This document shows positions 27,257-33,934 of a stretch of 64,000 nucleotides of DNA, piece by piece. Source of the DNA: Cohnella thailandensis (lineage in GTDB: Bacteria > Bacillota > Bacilli > Paenibacillales > Paenibacillaceae). The notes under the pieces are model-generated. The model was not told the DNA's origin. It saw nothing but the letters and a program-made list of their open reading frames with translations, and did not search any database. A program made the translations under genes and the position numbers. Numbering within the stretch: the first letter of the stretch is position 1; the number at the start of each line of letters is the position of its first letter. The DNA is taken from positions 496,001 through 560,000 of the forward strand of contig NZ_JACJVQ010000019.1 in NCBI RefSeq assembly GCF_014212135.1, read 5' to 3'.

Positions 27257-28026
27257 AAGGCTTCCCCTCGATCGCCAAAAAGTCGAACGGAGGAGGTACC
27301 GTACCGATTCCTTAGGTATTGTCGCTGCTCTAGGCAATAAAGCAGGTTGTGCTCCCTGGCTATTACATAAGCGTGGTACATGGAACCGCCGATGACGGAA
27401 GGCATGAATAATAACCAATGAGGGTGCAAGATGAGGACGGCTTCCTTCATCCGCCCATTGACGAGATAGATGATCGATTCATTGAGATGGGACAGCGTAA
27501 TATAGATCCACCACCAAGTAATCGCATAGAAGCCGAGACCGATCCGGTGACTGTACAGCTGGCCGAAGCCGGGGAAAACGAAAGAGAAACCGACGCCTAC
27601 CCAGGGGTTCTTCCGTTGAATGTATTGAACTTCGGAACGGTACAATCGAAAGACGGGAAGAGGAGCATTCTCCAGTCGCGCCACGTAGCAAACCTTGTTC
27701 TGATAAATGGCGGAACGGTAGCTGTCCCAGATCGCGATAAAAAACACGAGAATGTAGCCGAGAATCCACCGGGGCTCCAAGTCGGCTTTGGCTTGAGCGA
27801 ATTTCCCGCAGAAGCTGTAAACCATCGCCTCGTTCAGATGGGACAACGTGTTGAAGACGACTTCCGATAAGGTTAGAAAAGTGCCTCTCAGGTATTGGTT
27901 CAGCAGAAAATGGCCGAAGCCGGGAAAAGCGGCGGACCACCACGCCACGATCAAAGGATTTCGCAAATGCAGAGAAGTGACGCCGTACTGATTTAACGAA
28001 GCCAAGGCGTAGCGGGGCGGGTTCAT
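27253..28026 (-). CDS. Membrane protein with 117-residue tandem internal duplication, germination-linked
   Basis: Protein of 257 aa that I do not match to a named family. It consists of two copies of one unit with an exact 117-residue offset and no gap: FPGFG at 34-38 and 151-155, LSHLNE at 61-66 and 178-183, P-x-W at 85-87 and 202-204, Tyr at 103 and 220. Each unit holds two or three hydrophobic segments, so about four to six in all. First gene of the minus-strand operon with the YflT-like protein and gerAB. Because it is locked in an operon with gerAB it may be an accessory subunit or assembly factor of that receptor. Confidence 0.8.
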   Translation of the reverse strand: MNPPRYALASLNQYGVTSLHLRNPLIVAWWSAAFPGFGHFLLNQYLRGTFLTLSEVVFNTLSHLNEAMVYSFCGKFAQAKADLEPRWILGYILVFFIAIWDSYRSAIYQNKVCYVARLENAPLPVFRLYRSEVQYIQRKNPWVGVGFSFVFPGFGQLYSHRIGLGFYAITWWWIYITLSHLNESIIYLVNGRMKEAVLILHPHWLLFMPSVIGGSMYHAYVIAREHNLLYCLEQRQYLRNRYGTSSVRLFGDRGEAL

Positions 28027-28200
28027 GAGACAATTAACGCTCCTTTAATCAGGATTGGCGTAGATGACGGCGCGTATCGGTAGCTATGATCCTCTCCCGA
28101 CCATTCAAGCGAGCTATATCCTCCATTAGTTTTCCAATTCAATCCATTTTTTATTCCATCCGAGGGACATGTGCTTCCACTTATTTCTACCAATACTATT

Positions 28201-28229
28201 TTGTGAGATTCGAGCGAATTTGCTATAAT
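28201..28229 (+). promoter_or_regulatory. Extended -10 sigma-A promoter of the GH18 gene
   Basis: TTGTGA at 28201, 17-base spacer, TATAAT at 28224 with the extended TG at 28221. Drives the GH18/phosphotransferase pair. Confidence 0.7.
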
Positions 28230-28273
28230 TCTCTGGTATGCTAGTTTCATAGACCAGAGAGGAGCATGAAGCT

Positions 28274-29542
28274 ATGATCAGAAGTTGGGGCAAGACGGCC
28301 ATTGCGGCCGTCGCAGGAATATCGTTATTGTTGCCTATCTCCCAGGTTGCTCCCGTTGCGAACGCGGCAACGGCGGCTTCGAGCTCATCCATTCAAATCG
28401 TACTCGACAATTACCCGCTGCCGTTCGATTCGGCTCCCCGTATCGATAACGGCGTCACGCTTGTTCCCTTCCGCACGATCGCGGAAGCGCTCGGCATCGC
28501 GGTCGTATGGGATTCGGCTTCCAAGACGGTTGTCGCTGCCGGCAAGGATGCTAGCGGCAATGACGCCAAGGTCGTGCTGACGGTCGGCAGGAAGACAGCC
28601 CTAGTGAACGGGATAGAAGTCGCTTTGACTGCGGCTCCCGTCACGCAGCAAGGGCGAGTGCTTATTCCGATGGCGTTCTTCGGCCGCCAGTTCGGCGCGC
28701 AAGTCGATTGGGACGGCGCCAATAAAACCGTGCGAATTCAATCCCCTCAAAAGGAAATGCGCCTGATGGGGTATTATGCTATCAGTTCTTACGATCAAGT
28801 AAATCGGATCGATAGCTTGAATTCGGTCGCTTTCGGTTGGAGCCAGATCAACGCGAACGGCGAATTCACCACGGCCGAGAAGCCGTATCGGTGGCCTCAG
28901 GCAGACGGGGACGTGACTCCGGAGTCGATCGTGGAACGCGCCGAGGACAGCTATCTGATGGTGATCGGAGTGGACGGGGATCGACAGTTGACCAAGCTGT
29001 TCACCGATTCCGCCGCCAGGGACGCTTCCATTCAGCAGATGGTGGCGCAAGCGAAGGAGCATGGTTTTAAAGGCGTGATGCTCGATTACGAAGGACTGGG
29101 CTGGAAGGACGATCCGGCTGCCGCCCAGAAGCAGTTCAACGATTACGTGGCGCTGCTGTCCAAGCGGTTGAAGCAGGAAGGGCTCAAGCTGTCTCTTTCC
29201 CTTCAGCCCTTAAACGGCTCTTATAAGGGATATGATTATAAGACGCTCGCTAATTATGCGGATGAGCTTGTCATTATGGCTTATCAATACGTTGCCGATA
29301 AAACGCCGGAGCCGATCGGGAAAGTCGATGAAGCGATCAAACTCGCTCTTGAACGAGGGGTGCCGAAGAATAAGCTGCTGCTCGCCGTCAACATGGACAA
29401 CGAGAACGAGACGACCGTCGGCGACAAGATCGGTCTAGCCAAGCGCTACGACTTGGCGGGGGTTGCGTTGTGGAGGCTCGGCATCTTGAGCCAAGCGGAG
29501 CTTAACGTCATCGACCGAAGCGTGACGAAGATCGGAGGATAA
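28274..29542 (+). CDS. Secreted GH18 glycoside hydrolase with copper amine oxidase-like N-domain
   Basis: Protein of 422 aa: Sec signal peptide (cleavage near ANAAT), a copper amine oxidase N-terminal-like domain (about 37-155; VPFRTIAEALGIAVVWD, VLIPMAFFGRQFGAQVDWD), a common wall-associated module in Paenibacillus, and a GH18 barrel with the strand GFKGVMLDYEGLGW that carries the catalytic Glu. GH18 proteins of this type (YaaH/SleL-like) hydrolyse N-acetylglucosamine linkages in peptidoglycan or spore cortex. The DxxDxDxE motif is reduced to LDYE, as in cortex-type members. GAGAGGAG ribosome site. Confidence 0.85.
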   Translation: MIRSWGKTAIAAVAGISLLLPISQVAPVANAATAASSSSIQIVLDNYPLPFDSAPRIDNGVTLVPFRTIAEALGIAVVWDSASKTVVAAGKDASGNDAKVVLTVGRKTALVNGIEVALTAAPVTQQGRVLIPMAFFGRQFGAQVDWDGANKTVRIQSPQKEMRLMGYYAISSYDQVNRIDSLNSVAFGWSQINANGEFTTAEKPYRWPQADGDVTPESIVERAEDSYLMVIGVDGDRQLTKLFTDSAARDASIQQMVAQAKEHGFKGVMLDYEGLGWKDDPAAAQKQFNDYVALLSKRLKQEGLKLSLSLQPLNGSYKGYDYKTLANYADELVIMAYQYVADKTPEPIGKVDEAIKLALERGVPKNKLLLAVNMDNENETTVGDKIGLAKRYDLAGVALWRLGILSQAELNVIDRSVTKIGG

Positions 29543-29549
29543 CCCGGGC

Positions 29550-30545
29550 TTGCCTTACTCATTCATTCTAAATCACTATTTCGGGGATGTGCCTTACGTT
29601 TTGTCGGAAGGAGCCTCCGGCTACAACAACACGACTCGTTACATCGATAGCCGCGGAGAGCGGTTCGTCCTTCGGATCTATGAGACTCATCGCGATTCGG
29701 CCAAAATCCGCTTCGAGCACGCCGTTCTAATGAAGCTGGCTGAGCTGGACCTGCCGTTCCAGTCTCCGCGTCCTGTCGTGGATCGGGACGGGGCCAGCTT
29801 CCTCTGTCTGGAGGACGGACGCTTCGCTTGCTTGTTCCGCTACATGGAAGGCGTACGTCCGAACAGCAGAGAGCGCGCGGTCGCCGGAGCCGTCGGCGAT
29901 ACGGTCGGAAGGTTAAGCCGGGCCTTATCGGAGATTGAGCCGGAGCAAGCTCCCGAATATCCCCCGTATTACGAGATGGACCTCGCCCATCCGTCCTGCA
30001 GCCTTGATACGATCCGAAGCTTCAGCGAGCAGCCGCCTCCGGAATTTGCCGATTTGGCCGTGCAGCTTCAAGAGGTGCTGGCCGAGCTGGAGCGATTCCG
30101 GACGTTTCTGCCCGGGCTGAGACGGCTGCCTCACCAGCTCGTTCACGGCGACGTTAACGATTCCAATCTCTTGGCCGAGACCGGTAACAAGGAGCGAATA
30201 CGGGCGGTACTGGATTTCGAATTCTGCACGAACGATCTTCGCGCGATGGAGCCGGCCGTCGTGCTCTCCGGCATGCTGGAGGGAGAAGGAAGCCGCGAGA
30301 CGATCCCGGCCTTTCTCGCCGGCTTCTCCGCGATCGTACGGTTGACGGAGCCGGAAGCGGAAGCGATTCCTCTGTTGATTAAACTGAGGAAGCTGGACGT
30401 CTTCGTGCATTTTCTTGGGAGATATCTCGACGGGGTGGATGGGCCGGCGGTATTGCGGGAGCAGATTGAAGACGCCGCGCAAGGCTTGACCAAGCTGCGA
30501 GGGATGGAGGAGCGTCTTAGGGATTGGTGCCGGGCCCTCTCGTAG
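29550..30545 (+). CDS. Aminoglycoside phosphotransferase-fold kinase
   Basis: Protein of 331 aa with the APH/choline kinase fold: Brenner motif VHGDVNDSNLL and the metal site VLDFEFC. Family members include homoserine kinase-like and fructosamine kinase-like enzymes; the substrate cannot be told. The N-terminus (SEGASGYNNTTRYID) is the nucleotide-binding loop region. TTG start with GGAGG upstream, eight bases after the GH18 stop, so one transcript. No resistance function should be assumed. Confidence 0.8.
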   Translation: MPYSFILNHYFGDVPYVLSEGASGYNNTTRYIDSRGERFVLRIYETHRDSAKIRFEHAVLMKLAELDLPFQSPRPVVDRDGASFLCLEDGRFACLFRYMEGVRPNSRERAVAGAVGDTVGRLSRALSEIEPEQAPEYPPYYEMDLAHPSCSLDTIRSFSEQPPPEFADLAVQLQEVLAELERFRTFLPGLRRLPHQLVHGDVNDSNLLAETGNKERIRAVLDFEFCTNDLRAMEPAVVLSGMLEGEGSRETIPAFLAGFSAIVRLTEPEAEAIPLLIKLRKLDVFVHFLGRYLDGVDGPAVLREQIEDAAQGLTKLRGMEERLRDWCRALS

Positions 30546-30554
30546 AGATAAAGA

Positions 30555-30582
30555 AAGACGGCCGAATCAATCGGCCGTCCTC
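30555..30582. terminator. Terminator-like hairpin between the kinase gene and xerS
   Basis: GACGGCCGA pairs with TCGGCCGTC around ATCAA; A-rich before on the plus strand. It overlaps the last codons of xerS, which ends at 30567. Confidence 0.6.
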
Positions 30583-31652
30583 GGCTTGTCGATGGCTTGC
30601 TCCATCGTCTTGTCCGTCAAGTGGGCGTAGATCTGCGTCGTCTCCGGAGACGCGTGCCCCAGCTGTTCTTGGGTCTTATAGAGATCGTTCCGGAGGTAAT
30701 AGTCGGTCGCGAACGAGTGCCGCAGCTTATGGACGGACAAATAAGGCTTGCCGAACCGCTTGGCGTACTTGATGACCATCTCTTGAATGGCGCGCTTGGT
30801 CATCCGAGAGCCTTCTTTCTTGCCGTTGGCGATGGCGAGGAAGAGGGCTTTCTCGCGTTTGGGCGCATGATACCGGAGTTCGCGCTGCTCCAGGTAAGCC
30901 TCGAGGTCGGCGATGGCGTCCTGACGGAAAAACACGGGCGTTTTGAACGTATCGTCGTTTTTCCCTTTGCGGTATACGTAAGTTAGCTTTTTTTTGAGAT
31001 CCAGGTCGTCGACGTTCAGGTTCACCAGCTCCGATACCCGAAGGCCGGAATTGAGAATCAGGCTTACGATGCACGCGTCCCGGATATGGTTCAGCTCGTG
31101 GGCGTACAAGGCTTGCTTGTTCGCGGCGACGTCCTGGGCGTAGTCGGCATGGATATATCGGATGAATTCGGCGATTTCTTCTTCCTGCAGAAGCTTGCCC
31201 TCCAGCTTGGCCGCGGTATCCTTCGGCTTGTTCGTCCGTTTGATGGACAGCTTCGCCATGACGTTGCGCTTGAGCAGCGGGTAGAAATTCTCGTCCTCGG
31301 CTATCTGGCTGAGATAATGGAAAAGCGAGCGAAGGGAGGAGAGCTTGCGCGAGATCGTCGTCCGGCTGTTCGCGTTCTCCGTCTTCGTCGACAGGTACAT
31401 GCGAAAGTTGTCCACGCTCTCCATATGAAGCCGCTCCAGATCCTCGATCGGAATATCTCCGATCTTCTGCGCGCTCGTCAAGCCTTCGGCCATCAGCCAG
31501 GAGAAGAAGGTCTCGTAGTCCCGAACGTACTCCAGCAAGGAAGAAGGGGAGAGGTCCGGCAGCTTGTAATTGATAAACTTCTCCACGTACCAAGGCATGG
31601 CAGGCACGCGTTTGTCGAGCTCTTCTCTGTCTTTTCTTTTCTGCAGATTCAT
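30567..31652 (-). CDS. xerS: Tyrosine recombinase XerS
   Basis: Protein of 361 aa with an N-terminal SAM-like core-binding domain and a C-terminal catalytic domain. The catalytic set is complete: Arg in NSGLRVSELVNL, Lys in YVYRKGKND, HKLRHSFATDYY (His-x-x-Arg), His in LGHASPETTQIY, and the Tyr nucleophile in the same segment. XerS is the single-recombinase system acting at dif-SL in streptococci and is widespread in Paenibacillaceae for chromosome dimer resolution. The start at 31652 is chosen for the XerS N-terminus MNLQKRKDREELDKR; the ribosome site (GGTGAT) is weak. No attachment repeats flank it, so it is not a phage integrase. Confidence 0.88.
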   Translation of the reverse strand: MNLQKRKDREELDKRVPAMPWYVEKFINYKLPDLSPSSLLEYVRDYETFFSWLMAEGLTSAQKIGDIPIEDLERLHMESVDNFRMYLSTKTENANSRTTISRKLSSLRSLFHYLSQIAEDENFYPLLKRNVMAKLSIKRTNKPKDTAAKLEGKLLQEEEIAEFIRYIHADYAQDVAANKQALYAHELNHIRDACIVSLILNSGLRVSELVNLNVDDLDLKKKLTYVYRKGKNDDTFKTPVFFRQDAIADLEAYLEQRELRYHAPKREKALFLAIANGKKEGSRMTKRAIQEMVIKYAKRFGKPYLSVHKLRHSFATDYYLRNDLYKTQEQLGHASPETTQIYAHLTDKTMEQAIDKPRTAD

Positions 31653-31762
31653 TCGATCACCCGTGGAGATAATGATTTTAATAGTATAACATGGAAGCAC
31701 CGCCCAATCGTTAACGCTCTAAAATAAATCGCGGATTGGGATGGATAAGGAGGAAGATAAGA

Positions 31763-32071
31763 ATGGCAATCGTCCAAGTGACCGTCGTTCCGCTGGGAAC
31801 GGGAAGCCCGAGCGTCGGCGAGTATGTCGCCGCGATAAAGAAAGAGCTCGATCAAGCGAAAGAGCCTATCCGATATCAACTGACTCCGATGAGCACCATT
31901 ATCGAAGGCGAGCTGGACGACCTGCTCGCCGTAATAAGGAGGTTGCACGAGGTGCCGTTCCGAGAAGGGGCTCAGCGCGTCTCTACTTCCATTACAATTG
32001 ACGACCGCCGCGACAAGAAGGGAACGATGGAGCAGAAGCTGGCATCCGTTGAGGAGAAGCTTGGTCGATAA
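31763..32071 (+). CDS. MTH1187/YkoF-type thiamine-binding protein
   Basis: Protein of 102 aa of the MTH1187 family: MAIVQVTVVPLGTGSPSVGEYV, YQLTPMSTIIEGELDDLLAVI. Homologues form tetramers that bind thiamine or hydroxymethylpyrimidine. Start 31763 is fixed by AAGGAGGAAG and the family N-terminus. No thiamine transporter genes are adjacent; followed by a lipoprotein gene. Confidence 0.85.
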   Translation: MAIVQVTVVPLGTGSPSVGEYVAAIKKELDQAKEPIRYQLTPMSTIIEGELDDLLAVIRRLHEVPFREGAQRVSTSITIDDRRDKKGTMEQKLASVEEKLGR

Positions 32072-32140
32072 CTTCTCGTAACTTTCGGAAGCGCTCCATC
32101 GTCTGATGGGTAACGACATTAGATAATGGGGGCGAATCTT

Positions 32141-33001
32141 ATGATCGGCAGCAAGCGGAGGCTTCTTGGGTTAATGGCATTAACGATCTTGTTTGTCGGC
32201 GGATGCGGAGACGGACCTCGCATGTTCTCCTCCGGCAAGCCCGACTATGACTCTCTTAGCGCAAGGCTGATGGGCAAGGGCTTCGAGGAGACGCTCGCGA
32301 AAGCCGAGGTCAAGGCGCTGAGCTCTTCGGGCTCGGAGGACGAGGTCGAGCTTCAAGTAAGAAGGATCGGGGACGTGCGCAAGCCTCTGGACGAGGAGGA
32401 TCTTCGGAGAGTCGAGCAAGCGATCTATGACGAAGTCGGGTACAAGTTCAATTTGGAGCTCAGCGCGCTCGACGTCGGCGGCGAACCGAATACGCAAGGA
32501 CGCGTGACAGCCATCGATGGTACCCGCTTGCTGATCGTGGACGAGGAGCGCAGGATCGGCGTCGATAAATCCCCGGATGCCGCCTGGTATAACTTCAATA
32601 CGGCGGATGCGAGCTTGAAGCTTGCGGACGGAACCGACATTGCTCTATCCGATATCCGGATCGGCTACCGCGTGCAAGCATGGGGTGAGGGTCTCATGCT
32701 GACCAGCTATCCGGGAATGACGTCGGGACTCGCGCTGGACGTGCTGGATAGAGATCCGGGGGAGCCGGAGATGACGGGAGCAGTGAAAGAATTCCACCTG
32801 TCCGATAGTCCCGGCGAGGAGAATTATCTGATGGTTGGGGTAGACAAGGTCATTCTGACCGAATTCACCCAATATCTAGTGTCGGGGAATCATGCTTCCG
32901 AAGAGCGGATCCATGTCGGCGACAAGGTGGAGATTCGGACGACAAGACTATCCGAATTCATTGGCGGACAGATCACGGCCTCGCAGATTAACGTCGTTTA
33001 A
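32141..33001 (+). CDS. Lipoprotein with DUF3221/YobA-like OB domains
   Basis: Lipoprotein of 286 aa with lipobox FVGGC. After a 75-residue N-terminal part, a YobA/DUF3221-like segment (GRVTAIDGTRLLIVDEERR ... WYNF ... GYRVQAWGEG-LTSYPGMTSG) is recognisable by its W-x-x-G and SYP motifs, followed by a second, related beta-rich segment. Function unknown; surface-anchored. ATGGGGGCG upstream serves as ribosome site for the ATG at 32141. Confidence 0.75.
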   Translation: MIGSKRRLLGLMALTILFVGGCGDGPRMFSSGKPDYDSLSARLMGKGFEETLAKAEVKALSSSGSEDEVELQVRRIGDVRKPLDEEDLRRVEQAIYDEVGYKFNLELSALDVGGEPNTQGRVTAIDGTRLLIVDEERRIGVDKSPDAAWYNFNTADASLKLADGTDIALSDIRIGYRVQAWGEGLMLTSYPGMTSGLALDVLDRDPGEPEMTGAVKEFHLSDSPGEENYLMVGVDKVILTEFTQYLVSGNHASEERIHVGDKVEIRTTRLSEFIGGQITASQINVV

Positions 33002-33028
33002 CGCATTTTACCTCTACTTCACAATTCG

Positions 33029-33072
33029 TGGCGAAGCCGCTCGTCCCAATCAGGGAGCGGCTTCTTGCTTTT
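33029..33072 (+). terminator. Rho-independent terminator
   Basis: GAAGCCGCTC pairs with GAGCGGCTTC (one base offset), followed by TTGCTTTTTT, after the lipoprotein gene. Confidence 0.75.
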
Positions 33073-33200
33073 TTCGTTCGAATATGTTGCTTTGACTAGC
33101 GAACAATAGAGTGATAAACTCATTTCTCGTGACTAGGATTCCGGATTTAGGACTCCAGGCTTATGGACAATTTTCTTGAGCAAGAAACCGAGATAAACCG

Positions 33201-33228
33201 TTGACACCCACAAAATATTGATTTAAAT
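33201..33228 (+). promoter_or_regulatory. nrdIEF promoter
   Basis: Perfect TTGACA -35 (33201-33206), 16-base spacer, TTAAAT -10 (33223-33228). Transcription would start just before the cobalamin riboswitch, as expected for its leader. Confidence 0.65.
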
Positions 33229-33254
33229 TTAGAACTACGAACTACATATAGTCG
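33208..33254. promoter_or_regulatory. Pair of NrdR-like boxes
   Basis: Two 16-mers at 33208-33223 (CCACAAAATATTGATT) and 33239-33254 (GAACTACATATAGTCG) match the NrdR consensus acaCwAtATaTwGtgt at 12 and 11 positions. They lie exactly 31 bases apart, three helical turns, the spacing typical for NrdR box pairs. The first fills the spacer between -35 and -10, so binding would block RNA polymerase. Confidence 0.55.
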
Positions 33255-33396
33255 GTGTGAGTGCCTTGGACTTCGACAAGATTCAAGGCGCAAGAGGGAA
33301 GCCGGTTCGAATCCGGCGCGGTCCCGCCACTGTGAAGGCAGAGTTTCTCTACTAGATATAGAGAGACTCGGGCCTCAGCCAGAGACCCGCTCATGC
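33248..33396 (+). ncRNA. Cobalamin (AdoCbl) riboswitch in the nrdIEF leader
   Basis: Conserved core AAGAGGGAAGCCGG followed by GAATCCGGCGCGGTCCCGCC and ACTGT, and the B12 box AGCCAGAGACCCGC (33377-33390), are all present in order with the usual spacing. Downstream, a hairpin (CTCCTA...TAGGAG, closed by GACAC...GTGTC, 33402-33441) is the possible expression platform. Expected effect: high B12 shuts off the B12-independent class Ib reductase. No T-run follows the hairpin, so the exact switching step is unclear. Confidence 0.9.
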
Positions 33397-33574
33397 CGAG
33401 AGACACACCCCCTCCTACGATGGATAGGAGCGTGTCCGATACGTCCTGCCAGGCATTCGAGGAGGAATACCTCCCCGTTACAAGCCATGGACGCGTTCGG
33501 CATTTTGAATTCCAGAAGTTGCCGGATGCGTCTTTTATTGTCAGAAGGGAAAGAGATAGAGAGGAGACGGAGCC

Positions 33575-33934
33575 ATGCTGATCGCTTACGATTCCAAAAC
33601 AGGCAACGTAAAGAGGTTTATCCGCAAGCTGGATTTGCCTGCCGTACAGATCGACGAACAGACCAAGCTGGACGAGCCATTCGTTCTGGTTACATACACC
33701 ACGGGATTCGGGCAACCTCCCGCCAAAGTCATGTCTTTCCTCCAACATAACCACGATCGCATGGTTGGCGTCTCCGCCAGCGGCAATCGCAACTGGGGAG
33801 ACGGGTTCGCCAAGAGCGCGGATTTGATCTCCCAGAAATACGGCGTTCCCGTCCTGATGAAATTCGAGATGTCGGGAACTTCCGTCGACGTAGAAAAATT
33901 CAAGAGAGAGGTGAGCCTCATTGCGTCATATTGA
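33575..33934 (+). CDS. nrdI: NrdI flavodoxin-like activator of class Ib ribonucleotide reductase
   Basis: Protein of 119 aa: flavin-binding start LIAYDSKTGNVKRF, VTYTTGFGQPP and SASGNRNWGDGFAKSAD. NrdI reduces oxygen to an oxidant that builds the dimanganese-tyrosyl radical in NrdF. First gene of nrdIEF; its end overlaps nrdE by 14 bases. GAGGAG ribosome site. Confidence 0.95.
   Translation: MLIAYDSKTGNVKRFIRKLDLPAVQIDEQTKLDEPFVLVTYTTGFGQPPAKVMSFLQHNHDRMVGVSASGNRNWGDGFAKSADLISQKYGVPVLMKFEMSGTSVDVEKFKREVSLIASY

Noticed and set aside
29550..30545. Aminoglycoside resistance gene
   Set aside because: Only the general APH fold is visible; many housekeeping kinases share it.
30567..31652. Tyrosine recombinase as phage or island integrase
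   Set aside because: N-terminus and length fit chromosomal XerS; no tRNA, attachment repeat or phage genes are near.
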